Source of the DNA: Streptomyces huasconensis
Lineage (GTDB): Bacteria; Actinomycetota; Actinomycetes; Streptomycetales; Streptomycetaceae
NCBI GenBank assembly: GCA_004010275.1
Contig: RBWT01000050.1
Coordinates: forward strand, 1 to 46,349
DNA length: 46,349 nucleotides
Direction: 5' to 3'
This document shows positions 13,201 through 21,752 of this stretch, one piece after another. The position numbers and the translations under genes are program-made. The notes below the pieces were generated by a model. The model was not told the DNA's origin. It made no database searches and saw only the letters and a list, made by a program, of their open reading frames with translations. Position 1 is the first letter of the stretch; every line of letters starts with the position of its first letter.

Positions 13201-13977
13201 ATGAGTACGCGTACCCCGCTGATGGCGGGCAACTGGAAGATGAACCTCAACCACCTGGAGGCCATCGCCCACGTCCAGAAGCTCGCCTTCGCCCTGGCGG
13301 ACAAGGACTACGAGGCCTGCGAGGTCGCCGTCCTGCCGCCCTTCACCGACCTGCGCTCCGTGCAGACCCTGGTCGACGGCGACAAGCTCCAGATCAAGTA
13401 CGGCGCCCAGGACATCTCGGCGCACGACTCCGGTGCCTACACCGGCGAGATCTCGGGCTCGATGCTGGCCAAGCTGAAGTGCACCTACGTCGCCGTGGGC
13501 CACTCCGAGCGCCGCCAGTACCACAACGAGACCGACCAGCTCTGCAACGCCAAGGTGAAGGCCGCCTACCAGCACGGCCTGACCCCGATCCTCTGCGTCG
13601 GCGAGGGCCTGGACATCCGCAAGGCCGGCCAGCAGGTCCAGTACACGCTGAACCAGGTCGACGGCGGCCTCAAGGACATCCCGGCCGAGCAGGCCGAGTC
13701 CATCGTGATCGCCTACGAGCCCGTCTGGGCGATCGGCACCGGCGAGGTCGCGACCCCCGAGGACGCGCAGGAGGTCTGCGGCGCGATCCGCGGCCGCCTC
13801 GCCGAGCTGTACTCCCAGGAGCTGGCCGACAAGGTGCGCATCCAGTACGGCGGCTCGGTGAAGTCCGGGAACGTCGCCGCGATCATGGCCCAGCCGGACG
13901 TCGACGGCGCCCTGGTGGGCGGCGCCGCGCTCGACGCGGACGAGTTCGTCAAGATCGTCCGCTTCCGCGACCAGTGA
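13201..13977 (+). CDS. tpiA: Triosephosphate isomerase
   Basis: Interconverts dihydroxyacetone phosphate and glyceraldehyde-3-phosphate. The protein has 258 residues, the usual size. GNWKMN (catalytic Lys), AVGHSERRQ (catalytic His) and [11 protein letters not shown] (catalytic Glu) are all present, and the phosphate loop [10 protein letters not shown] and [10 protein letters not shown] close the barrel. The ATG at 13201 follows the pgk stop by six bases, so the two are co-transcribed. Confidence 0.97.
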   Translation: MSTRTPLMAGNWKMNLNHLEAIAHVQKLAFALADKDYEACEVAVLPPFTDLRSVQTLVDGDKLQIKYGAQDISAHDSGAYTGEISGSMLAKLKCTYVAVGHSERRQYHNETDQLCNAKVKAAYQHGLTPILCVGEGLDIRKAGQQVQYTLNQVDGGLKDIPAEQAESIVIAYEPVWAIGTGEVATPEDAQEVCGAIRGRLAELYSQELADKVRIQYGGSVKSGNVAAIMAQPDVDGALVGGAALDADEFVKIVRFRDQ

Positions 13978-14084
13978 GTACGCGGTAGCGGCGGTCCAGT
14001 CGCGGAGGGGTACCCTTGCGGGGCCGGGGGCTGCGTGCTTCCGGCCCCCGCCGTCGATTCAGATCCGAGGAAGTTGGTCCAGCC

Positions 14085-14321
14085 GTGGTTATGGGGTTCT
14101 CGATCGCCCTCATCGTCTTCAGCGCTCTGATGATGTTGCTGGTGCTGATGCACAAGGGCAAGGGCGGCGGCCTTTCCGACATGTTCGGCGGCGGCATGCA
14201 GTCGTCCGTCGGTGGCTCCTCCGTCGCGGAGCGCAACCTCGACCGCATCACGGTCGTGGTCGGTCTGCTGTGGTTCGCGTGCATTGTCGCGCTGGGGCTG
14301 CTCATGAAGGCGAACAACTAG
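14085..14321 (+). CDS. secG: Preprotein translocase subunit SecG
   Basis: SecG is the small auxiliary membrane subunit of the SecYEG channel. About 78 residues with two membrane helices (IALIVFSALMMLLVLM and ITVVVGLLWFACIVALGLLM) flank a polar loop with the family GKGGGLSDMFGGG. The GTG at 14085 has GAGGAAG upstream; the ATG at 14091 is a possible alternative. A possible -10 (TACCCT, about 14011) would give it its own promoter besides read-through from tpiA. Confidence 0.93.
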   Translation: MVMGFSIALIVFSALMMLLVLMHKGKGGGLSDMFGGGMQSSVGGSSVAERNLDRITVVVGLLWFACIVALGLLMKANN

Positions 14322-14411
14322 CGTCAGCCACTGGTCGCTTGTCCGGTGCGAGTCCGCGTGTGCGGCTTATCATGGGGCTTGCGTCCGGGGGTGGGGTGTA
14401 ACTCCCAACAC

Positions 14412-14439
14412 TGGACGCGCGTTGGGCCTTACGTAAACT
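14412..14439 (+). promoter_or_regulatory. Candidate promoter for the RbpA-family gene
   Basis: TGGACG (14412-14417) and TAAACT (14434-14439) are spaced 16 bp apart, about 41 bp before the GTG at 14481. The -10 is unusually AT-rich for this sequence. Confidence 0.4.
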
Positions 14440-14480
14440 GAGGCGCCCGCAGCAGCACCATCACGCAGGGAGTTACGACC

Positions 14481-14816
14481 GTGGCAAGTGGCAACGCGAT
14501 CCGAGGAAGTCGGGTCGGGGCGGGGCCGATGGGCGAGGCCGAGCGCGGTGAGTCCGCGCCGCGACTGCGCATCTCCTTCTGGTGCTCCAACGGGCACGAG
14601 ACGCAGCCGAGCTTCGCCAGCGACGCGCAGGTCCCCGATACGTGGGACTGCCCCCGCTGCGGCTTCCCGGCCGGTCAGGACCGGGACAACCCGCCGGACC
14701 CGCCGCGCACCGAGCCGTACAAGACGCACCTGGCGTATGTGCGCGAGCGGCGCAGCGACGCGGACGGCGAGGCGATCCTCGCGGAGGCGCTCGCCAAACT
14801 GCGGGGCGAGATCTGA
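14481..14816 (+). CDS. rbpA: RbpA-family RNA polymerase-binding protein
   Basis: RbpA proteins bind RNA polymerase and the principal sigma factor and stabilise the open complex in actinobacteria. The 111-residue protein has the RbpA layout: an N-terminal tail with AIRGSRVG, a small zinc-type core (CSNGHE, then CPRCGFP) and a helical sigma-interacting end with the diagnostic KTHLAYVRERRS. Streptomyces species carry more than one RbpA-type gene; this one retains both cysteine pairs and sits next to secG and pgi, so it may be the second paralogue rather than the classical RbpA. The GTG at 14481 has AGGGAG eight bases upstream. Confidence 0.85.
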   Translation: MASGNAIRGSRVGAGPMGEAERGESAPRLRISFWCSNGHETQPSFASDAQVPDTWDCPRCGFPAGQDRDNPPDPPRTEPYKTHLAYVRERRSDADGEAILAEALAKLRGEI

Positions 14817-14984
14817 GACTTGGCGACCGGCCGGGCACCGAGAAGGTGTCCGGCCGGTTTCCTGTTTCGGTACGTGTGCGGACAGACAGCTCCAGATATC
14901 TCATACCGCCCGCTGATCCATTAGGTTGGACAGTGCAGCGGGGCAAGGTACGTACGCAGGTACGAAAGAAGGCTGAAGTCCGAG

Positions 14985-16637
14985 ATGAACGCAGAAAGCC
15001 GAGCCAGGCTCAATCAGACGCCCGAGTGGACGGCGCTCGCCCGCCACCGCGAGAAGCTCGGGGAGGTGCAGCTGCGCGAGCTGTTCGCCGCGGACCCCAC
15101 ACGCGGCACGGCCTACACCCTCGACGTCGGTGACCTGCACATCGACTACTCCAAGCACCTCGTCACCGAGGAGACGCTGACGCTGCTGCGCGAGCTGGCC
15201 GCGGCGACCGACGTCTTCGGGCTGCGGGACGCCATGTTCCGCGGCGAGAAGATCAACACCACCGAGGACCGCGCCGTCCTGCACACCGCGCTGCGCGCCC
15301 CGCGCGACGCCGTCATCGAGGTCGACGGCGAGAACGTGGTGCCGGCGGTGCACGCCGTCCTCGACAAGATGAGCGTCTTCGCCGAGAAGATCCGCTCCGG
15401 CGAGTGGACCGGCCACACCGGCAAGCGCATCAAGAACATCGTCAACATCGGCATCGGAGGCTCCGACCTCGGCCCCGCCATGGCGTACGAGGCGCTGCGC
15501 TCCTTCACCGACCGCGACCTCACCGTCCGCTTCGTGTCGAACGTGGACGGCGCGGACCTGCACGAGGCCGTGCGGGACCTGGACGCCGCCGAGACGCTCT
15601 TCATCATCGCCTCCAAGACGTTCACCACCATCGAGACGATCACGAACGCCACGTCGGCGCGCGACTGGCTGCTGACCGAGCTGAAGGCCCCCTCGGACGC
15701 CGTCGCCAAGCACTTCGTGGCCCTGTCGACGAACGCCGAGAAGGTGTCGGACTTCGGCATCGACACCGCCAACATGTTCGAGTTCTGGGACTGGGTCGGC
15801 GGCCGCTACTCCTACGACTCGGCGATCGGCCTCTCCCTGATGATCGCCATCGGGCCCGACCGCTTCCGCGAGATGCTCGACGGCTTCCACCTCGTCGACG
15901 AGCACTTCCGCACCGCGCCCGCCGAATCCAACGTGCCGCTGCTGATGGGCCTGTTGGGCATCTGGTACGGCAACTTCCACGATGCGCAGTCGCACGCCGT
16001 CCTGCCGTACTCGCACTACCTCTCCAAGTTCACCGCCTACCTCCAGCAGCTCGACATGGAGTCCAACGGCAAGTACGTCGACCGCGACGGCAAGGAAGTC
16101 GACTGGCAGACGGGCCCGGTCGTCTGGGGCACCCCCGGCACCAACGGCCAGCACGCCTACTACCAACTCATCCACCAGGGCACGAAGTTGATCCCGGCGG
16201 ACTTCATCGGCTTCGCCGAGCCGGTCGCCGACCTGCTGCCCGGCCTGGTGCCCCAGCACGACCTGCTGATGGCCAACTTCTTCGCGCAGACGCAGGCGCT
16301 GGCGTTCGGCAAGACGCCCGACGAGGTGCGCGCCGAGGGCGTTGCCGAAGAACTCGTCCCGCACAAGACGTTCAAGGGCAACCACCCGACGACGACGATC
16401 CTCGCCAAGGAGCTGACCCCCTCGGTCCTCGGCCAGCTCATCGCGCTCTACGAACACAAGGTCTTCGTCCAGGGCGCCGTCTGGAACATCGACTCCTTCG
16501 ACCAGTGGGGCGTCGAACTCGGCAAGGTCCTCGCCAAGCGCGTCGAACCCGCGCTGACCGAGGGCGCCGACGTCCCCGACCTGGACGGTTCGACCACCGC
16601 TCTCGTCGCCAAGTACCGGGAGCTGCGTGGGCGTTGA
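14985..16637 (+). CDS. pgi: Glucose-6-phosphate isomerase
   Basis: Interconverts glucose-6-phosphate and fructose-6-phosphate, linking the glycolytic genes on its left with the pentose-phosphate operon on its right. The 550-residue protein has the first signature [13 protein letters not shown] (about 153-165), the second in [18 protein letters not shown], and the C-terminal catalytic region ending KYRELRGR. The ATG at 14985 gives [15 protein letters not shown]. It reads through without a break. Confidence 0.97.
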   Translation: MNAESRARLNQTPEWTALARHREKLGEVQLRELFAADPTRGTAYTLDVGDLHIDYSKHLVTEETLTLLRELAAATDVFGLRDAMFRGEKINTTEDRAVLHTALRAPRDAVIEVDGENVVPAVHAVLDKMSVFAEKIRSGEWTGHTGKRIKNIVNIGIGGSDLGPAMAYEALRSFTDRDLTVRFVSNVDGADLHEAVRDLDAAETLFIIASKTFTTIETITNATSARDWLLTELKAPSDAVAKHFVALSTNAEKVSDFGIDTANMFEFWDWVGGRYSYDSAIGLSLMIAIGPDRFREMLDGFHLVDEHFRTAPAESNVPLLMGLLGIWYGNFHDAQSHAVLPYSHYLSKFTAYLQQLDMESNGKYVDRDGKEVDWQTGPVVWGTPGTNGQHAYYQLIHQGTKLIPADFIGFAEPVADLLPGLVPQHDLLMANFFAQTQALAFGKTPDEVRAEGVAEELVPHKTFKGNHPTTTILAKELTPSVLGQLIALYEHKVFVQGAVWNIDSFDQWGVELGKVLAKRVEPALTEGADVPDLDGSTTALVAKYRELRGR

Positions 16638-16672
16638 GCCGCGCTGCTCGTTAATCGGATGCGTTCCTGAGG

Positions 16673-16712
16673 CCCGGCGGGTGACACTGCTTCGGCTCTG
16701 TCACCCGTCGGG
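16673..16712 (+). terminator. 14-bp hairpin between pgi and the DUF2087 gene
   Basis: CCCGGCGGGTGACA and TGTCACCCGTCGGG form a 14-bp stem (one G-U pair) with a 12-base loop containing TTCG. It lies 35 bases after pgi and its 3' arm directly abuts the AGGG ribosome-binding site of the next gene, so it may both end pgi transcripts and, in read-through mRNA, restrict ribosome access. Confidence 0.6.
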
Positions 16713-16724
16713 AGGGACCCCGTC

Positions 16725-17213
16725 ATGGACCAGCTGCTCGCCGCGCTCGCCGACCCCGAGAGACTGCGGCTGTACGCGCGCATCGTCCTCGACGACCTGC
16801 CGCCGCGCGAGGCGGACTCACCGGCCGCCCGCAAGCACCTGGGGCGGCTGCTCGCCACCGGGCTCGTGGAGCGGCTGCCCGACGGATCGCTGCGCGCCGA
16901 CCCGGCCGTCTTCCGGCGCGCCCCGGGGCCCGTCGACCCCCATCCCACCGTGCCGCGCCGCCTCACCGGCTTCTTCGCGCACGGCCGCCTCACGGCCATC
17001 CCCGTACGCCCCGTCGTACGCCACGAACTCCTCGTCCACCTCACGGACACCCTCTTCGACGCCGACCGCAGCTACAGCGAGCGCGAGGTCAACGACGCGT
17101 TCCGCACCGTGCACGACGACACCTCGGCGCTGCGCCGGCACTGCGTCACCGACGGCCTCCTGGTGCGCGAGCGCGACGGCAGCAGTTACCGCCGCGTCCA
17201 CGCCCACGCGTAA
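16725..17213 (+). CDS. DUF2087 domain protein (helix-turn-helix-like)
   Basis: 162 residues. The N-terminal half resembles a short ArsR/winged-helix fold (MDQLLAALADPERLRLYARI, with GRLLATGLVERLPDGSLR as the presumed wing). The C-terminal half is the DUF2087 domain, marked by FDADRSYSEREVNDAFR, LRRHCVTDGLLVRERDGS and a basic end. It is probably a DNA-binding regulator, but the target is unknown. It is the last plus-strand gene before a bidirectional-looking terminator. Confidence 0.8.
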   Translation: MDQLLAALADPERLRLYARIVLDDLPPREADSPAARKHLGRLLATGLVERLPDGSLRADPAVFRRAPGPVDPHPTVPRRLTGFFAHGRLTAIPVRPVVRHELLVHLTDTLFDADRSYSEREVNDAFRTVHDDTSALRRHCVTDGLLVRERDGSSYRRVHAHA

Positions 17214-17244
17214 GGGCCCCGCACCGGGAGCGGTGCGGGGGCCC
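17214..17244. terminator. Strong terminator between convergent DUF2087 and pgl genes
   Basis: GGGCCCCGCACC pairs with GGTGCGGGGGCCC (one bulged G) around a GGGAGC loop. It starts directly at the stop codon of the plus-strand gene and lies 16 bases beyond the end of pgl on the other strand, so it can serve both. Confidence 0.8.
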
Positions 17245-17259
17245 TCGTCGTGCGTACGG

Positions 17260-18037
17260 CTACGCCACGGCTGGCGGGTACAGCTCCGGAGGGACTGCGA
17301 GGCCGCCGCCGCGTCAAGCAGCCACAGCGTGCGCGAGCGGCCGCGGGCGCCGGCCGCCGGGGCCTGCACCTCACCCGCTCCGGACAGGGCGATGGCCGCG
17401 GCCCCCGCCTTGTCCTCTCCCGCCGCGAGCAGCCACACCTCGCGCGCCGCCCTGATCGCCGGGAGCGTCAGGGAGACACGGGTCGGCGGGGGCTTCGGCG
17501 CGCCGTGCACGCCGACCACCGAGCGCTCCGTCTCGCGCACCGCCGGATGCTCCGGGAAGAGCGAGGCGACATGCGTGTCCGGGCCGACGCCGAGCATCAG
17601 CACGTCGAAGGCCGGCACCTGGCCGTGGTCCTCCGGACGCGCGGCGGCGGCGAGTTCGGCGGCGTAGACCTCGGCGGCGCGTCCACCTCGTAGGGGCCGT
17701 CGGAGGCCGGCATCGGGTGCACCCGGGCCGGGTTGAGCGGCACCGCGTCCAGCAGCGCCGCCCGGGCCTGGGTGTAGTTGCGCTCCGGGTCGCCGTCCGG
17801 CAGGAAGCGCTCGTCGCCCCACCACAGGTCCAGGCGCGACCAGTCGACCGCGTCCCGGGCCGGGGAGGCGGCGAGCGCCGCCAGCAGGCCGTTGCCGTTG
17901 CGGCCGCCGGTGAGGACCACCGAGGCGTACCCCCGCGCGGACTGCGCGTCGACGATCTTCGTGATGAGACGGGCCGCCGCGGCCCGCGCCATCAGCTCCT
18001 TGTCGCGGTGGACGACGAGCTGCGGGGCCCCGGTCAC
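17260..18037 (-). CDS. pgl: 6-phosphogluconolactonase, two frameshifts
   Basis: Hydrolyses 6-phosphogluconolactone, the second step of the oxidative pentose-phosphate pathway. The GTG at 18037 overlaps the opcA stop by four bases. Family blocks are present: VVLTGGRNGNGLL, DLWWGDERFLP, then in a second frame LMLGVGPDTHVASLFPEH and a C-terminal AGEDKAGAAAIAL followed by TLWLLDAAAAS. The frame changes near 17682 (a base missing or two extra after YEVDA) and again near 17290, after which VPPELYPPAVA and a stop at 17260 give a normal ending. Corrected length is about 259 residues, typical for the family. Probably sequence errors. Confidence 0.88.
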
Positions 18038-19074
18038 TTGACCGCCGCCTTCTTCGCGGCGGCCTTCTTCGCCGGGGCCTTCTTCGGCTCGGGCTCCCCG
18101 GCGGCGGCGTCCTTGACCTCGGCCGCCACCTCCGTCACCGGGGCGGACGGCTCGACCAGGCGGTCCACGCCGTACTTCAGCGCGGACGCGTAGGTGTCGT
18201 CCGGGTCCAGGCGGCGCAGCTCCTCCGCGATCAGCTCGGCCGTCTCGCGGCGCTTGAGCGCCACCGCGCGGTCGGGCTGTCCCTGGATGGAGAGCGTGGC
18301 GAGCGAGCCGTCGGCCCGGTCCAGCACGATGGGACCGCAGGTGGTCTCCATGCGGACGCCGGTCAGGCCGGGGCCCGCCGACACCGCGCGCTTGACCGGT
18401 ACGCCCAGGCGGTCCGCCAGCCACATGGCCAGCAGCTCGCAGCTCGGGTTGAACTCCTCGCCGTCCACCTGCACTTCGGTGACCTTGCAGGTGACCTGGT
18501 CCAGGGCCGCGGCGAGCATGGAGCGCCACGGGGTGATGCGGGTCCAGGCCAGGTCCGTGCTGCCGGGCTGGTAGGACTCGGCGCGGGCCGTCAGCTCCTG
18601 GATCGGGTGCTCGGCCGTGTACGAGTCCGTGACGCGGCGCTGGGCCAGGGCGCCGAGCGGGTCGGCCGCGGCGTCGAGCGGGGCGTTCACCGGCCACCAG
18701 ACGACCACGGGGGCGTCGGGCAGCAGCAGCGGCAGGACGACCGACTGGGCGTGGTCGATGACCTCGCCGTACAGCCGCAGGATCACTGTCTCACCGGTGC
18801 CCGCCTCGACGCCGACCCGCACCTCGGCGTCGAGCCGTGAGGTGGTGCGGTCACGGGGCGAGCGGGCGGTGCGCTTGATGACCAGGAGGGTGCGCGAGGG
18901 GTGCTCGCGCGACGCGTCGTTCGCGGCCTTCAGGGAGTCGTAGGCGTTCTCCTCGTCGGTGACGATGACGAGGGTCAGGACCATGCCGACGGCCGGGGTG
19001 CCGATCGCCCGGCGGCCCTGCACGAGCGCCTTGTTGATCTTGCTGGACGTGGTGTCCGTAAGGTCGATCTTCAT
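18034..19074 (-). CDS. opcA: Glucose-6-phosphate dehydrogenase assembly protein OpcA
   Basis: OpcA is the actinobacterial and cyanobacterial partner that activates glucose-6-phosphate dehydrogenase. The 346-residue protein starts at 19074 (MKIDLTDTTSSKINKAL) and its ATG overlaps the zwf stop. Conserved regions include VVVWWPVNAPLD, SYQPGSTDLAWTRITPWR and SCELLAMWLADRLG. The last residues form a lysine-alanine tail (KKAPAKKAAAKKAAVK) like those of histone H1-type proteins, which is not part of the catalytic-partner fold. The order zwf-opcA-pgl with overlaps at both junctions supports coupled production of the oxidative-branch enzymes. Confidence 0.93.
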   Translation of the reverse strand: MKIDLTDTTSSKINKALVQGRRAIGTPAVGMVLTLVIVTDEENAYDSLKAANDASREHPSRTLLVIKRTARSPRDRTTSRLDAEVRVGVEAGTGETVILRLYGEVIDHAQSVVLPLLLPDAPVVVWWPVNAPLDAAADPLGALAQRRVTDSYTAEHPIQELTARAESYQPGSTDLAWTRITPWRSMLAAALDQVTCKVTEVQVDGEEFNPSCELLAMWLADRLGVPVKRAVSAGPGLTGVRMETTCGPIVLDRADGSLATLSIQGQPDRAVALKRRETAELIAEELRRLDPDDTYASALKYGVDRLVEPSAPVTEVAAEVKDAAAGEPEPKKAPAKKAAAKKAAVK

Positions 19075-20594
19075 GGCCGACGCCAGCTCCGTCCGTCTCG
19101 TGCGAGCATTTCGTCCGCCTCGGTCGGGCCCCAGGTGCCTGCCGGGTACTGCGCGGGCTTGCCGTGCTTGTCCCAGTACTCCTCGATCGGGTCGAGGATG
19201 TTCCAGGACAGCTCGACCTCCTCCGTGCGCGGGAAGAGGTTGGCGTCGCCGAGCAGGACGTCCAGGATCAGGCGCTCGTACGCCTCCGGGCTGGACTCGG
19301 TGAAGGACTCGCCGTACGCGAAGTCCATCGAGACGTCCCGGATCTCCATGGAGGTGCCGGGGACCTTCGAGCCGAACCGGACCGTGATGCCCTCGTCGGG
19401 CTGGACGCGGATGACGATCGCGTTCTGCCCGAGCTCCTCGGTGGCCGTGTGGTCGAAGGGGGAGTGGGGCGCGCGCTGGAAGACGACCGCGATCTCCGTG
19501 ACGCGGCGGCCCAGACGCTTGCCCGTGCGCAGGTAGAAGGGGACGCCCGCCCAGCGGCGGTTGTCCACCTCCAGCTTGATGGCCGCGTAGGTGTCGGTCT
19601 TCGACTTGGGGTCGATGCCCTCTTCCTGGAGGTAGCCGACGGCCTTCTCGCCGCCCTGCCACCCGGCGGCGTACTGCCCGCGGACGGTGCTGGTGCCGAG
19701 GTCCTTGGGCAGCCGGACGGCGCCGAGCACCTTCGCCTTCTCGGCGACCAGCGCGTTCGCGTCGAAGGAGGCGGGCTCCTCCATCGCGGTCAGCGCCATC
19801 AGCTGGAGCAGGTGGTTCTGGATGACGTCACGGGCGGCGCCGATGCCGTCGTAGTAGCCGGCGCGGCCGCCGATGCCGATGTCCTCGGCCATGGTGATCT
19901 GGACGTGGTCCACGTACGACCGGTTCCAGATCGGCTCGAACATCTGGTTGGCGAAGCGCAGCGCCAGGATGTTCTGGACGGTCTCCTTGCCGAGGTAGTG
20001 GTCGATCCGGAACACCTGGTCCGGGGCGAACACCTCGTGCACGATCGCGTTCAGCTCGCGGGCGGAGGCCAGGTCGTGACCGAACGGCTTCTCGATGACC
20101 GCGCGGCGCCAGGCGCCCTCGGGGGCGTCGGCGAGGTCGTGCTTCTTGAGCTGCTGGACGACCTGCGGGAAGAACTTCGGGGGCACCGAGAGGTAGAAGG
20201 CGAAGTTGCCGCCCGTGCCCTGCGCCTTGTCCAGCTCCTGGATGGTGTCCTTGAGCTGCTCGAAGGCATCGTCGTCGTCGAAGTTGCCCTGGACGAAGCG
20301 CATGCCCTGGATGAGCTGCTGCCAGACCTCCTCGCGGAACGGCGTGCGCGAGTGCTCCTTGACCGCGTCGTGGACGACCTGGGCGAAGTCCTCGTCCTCC
20401 CAGTCGCGGCGGGCGAAGCCAATGAGGGAAAAGCCCGGCGGCAGCAGACCTCGGTTGGCGAGGTCGTACACGGCGGGCATCAACTTTTTACGGGACAAAT
20501 CGCCCGTGACGCCAAAGATGACCAGGCCCGACGGCCCCGCGATACGCGGGAGCCGTCGGTCTGCGGCGTCACGCAGCGGATTGCTGCTTGACAA
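19071..20594 (-). CDS. zwf: Glucose-6-phosphate 1-dehydrogenase
   Basis: Oxidises glucose-6-phosphate to 6-phosphogluconolactone with NADP, the entry to the pentose-phosphate pathway. About 507 residues. The nucleotide-binding FGVTGDLSRKKLMPA is near residue 27 and the active-site RIDHYLGKE follows around 190. The start is taken as TTG at 20594 (MSSSNPLRDAADRR), five bases after the tal stop, because no ATG or GTG fits and this N-terminus is the one usual in Streptomyces. A GAAGGG ribosome-binding site lies inside the end of tal. The stop overlaps the opcA start. Confidence 0.95.
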   Translation of the reverse strand: MSSSNPLRDAADRRLPRIAGPSGLVIFGVTGDLSRKKLMPAVYDLANRGLLPPGFSLIGFARRDWEDEDFAQVVHDAVKEHSRTPFREEVWQQLIQGMRFVQGNFDDDDAFEQLKDTIQELDKAQGTGGNFAFYLSVPPKFFPQVVQQLKKHDLADAPEGAWRRAVIEKPFGHDLASARELNAIVHEVFAPDQVFRIDHYLGKETVQNILALRFANQMFEPIWNRSYVDHVQITMAEDIGIGGRAGYYDGIGAARDVIQNHLLQLMALTAMEEPASFDANALVAEKAKVLGAVRLPKDLGTSTVRGQYAAGWQGGEKAVGYLQEEGIDPKSKTDTYAAIKLEVDNRRWAGVPFYLRTGKRLGRRVTEIAVVFQRAPHSPFDHTATEELGQNAIVIRVQPDEGITVRFGSKVPGTSMEIRDVSMDFAYGESFTESSPEAYERLILDVLLGDANLFPRTEEVELSWNILDPIEEYWDKHGKPAQYPAGTWGPTEADEMLARDGRSWRRP

Positions 20595-20599
20595 AGTGG

Positions 20600-21718
20600 T
20601 CAGCCCTTCGAAGGAGCGAGGCGCTTCAGCTCGGCCTCGGTCGACTTGAGCAGATCGGTCCAGGAGGCCTCGAACTTCTCGACGCCCTCGTCTTCCAGGA
20701 GCTGCACGACGTCGTCGTACGCGATGCCGAGCTTCTCCACGGCGGCGATCTCCGCGCGGGCCTCGTCGTAGGTGCCCGCGATGGTGTTGCCGGTGATCTG
20801 GCCGTGGTCGCCGGTGGCTTCCAGGGTCGCCTCGGGCATCGTGTTCACCGTGTTGGGCGCGACCAGCTCGTCGACGTACAGGGTGTCCTTGTACGCGGGG
20901 TCCTTGACGCCGGTCGAGGCCCACAGCGGACGCTGCTTGTTGGCCTGCGCCTTGTCGAGGGCGGCCCAGCGGTCGGAGGAGAAGACCTCCTCGTACGCCT
21001 CGTAGGCCAGCCGGGCGTTGGCGAGGGCGGCCTTGCCCTTGAGGGCCCTGGCCTCGTCCGTGCCGATGCCGTCCAGGCGCTTGTCGATCTCGGTGTCCAC
21101 CCGGGACACGAAGAAGGACGCCACCGAGTGGATCTTCGACAGGTCCAGGCCGCGCTCCTTGGCCTTCTCCAGGCCCGCGAGGTACGCGTCCATGACCATG
21201 CGGTAGCGCTCCAGCGAGAAGATCAGCGTGACGTTGACGCTGATGCCGAGGCCGATGACCTCGGTGATCGCCGGGATGCCCGCCTGGGTGGCCGGGATCT
21301 TGATGAGCGCGTTCGGCCGGTCCACCAGCCACGCGAGCTGCTTGGCCTCGGCGACCGTGGCCTTGGTGTTGTGCGCGAGGCGCGGGTCGACCTCGATCGA
21401 CACACGGCCGTCCTGGCCGTCCGTCGCGTCGAAGACCGGGCGCAGGATGTCGGCGGCGTCACGGACGTCCGCCGTCGTGATCATGCGGATGGCCTCTTCG
21501 ACCGTGACCTCACGGGCCGCCAGGTCGGAGAGCTGCTGGTCGTAACCGTCGCCCTGCGAGATGGCCTTCTGGAAGATCGACGGATTGGTCGTGACGCCCA
21601 CGACGTGCTGCTGGTCGATCAGCTCGGCGAGGTTGCCGGACGTGATCCGCTTGCGCGACAGGTCGTCCAGCCAGATCGCGACGCCTTCTTCGGAGAGGCG
21701 CTTGAGTGCGTCTGTCAT
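20600..21718 (-). CDS. tal: Transaldolase
   Basis: Transfers a three-carbon dihydroxyacetone unit between sugar phosphates in the non-oxidative pentose-phosphate pathway. The 372-residue protein matches the long actinobacterial type. It has [13 protein letters not shown] near residue 40, the Schiff-base lysine in NALIKIPAT, and [13 protein letters not shown]. The ATG at 21718 has AGGAGA 11 bases upstream. It lies 34 bases after tkt and five bases before zwf. Confidence 0.96.
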   Translation of the reverse strand: MTDALKRLSEEGVAIWLDDLSRKRITSGNLAELIDQQHVVGVTTNPSIFQKAISQGDGYDQQLSDLAAREVTVEEAIRMITTADVRDAADILRPVFDATDGQDGRVSIEVDPRLAHNTKATVAEAKQLAWLVDRPNALIKIPATQAGIPAITEVIGLGISVNVTLIFSLERYRMVMDAYLAGLEKAKERGLDLSKIHSVASFFVSRVDTEIDKRLDGIGTDEARALKGKAALANARLAYEAYEEVFSSDRWAALDKAQANKQRPLWASTGVKDPAYKDTLYVDELVAPNTVNTMPEATLEATGDHGQITGNTIAGTYDEARAEIAAVEKLGIAYDDVVQLLEDEGVEKFEASWTDLLKSTEAELKRLAPSKG

Positions 21719-21752
21719 GGAATTACATCTCCTACTTGTTCGTATACGGGCG

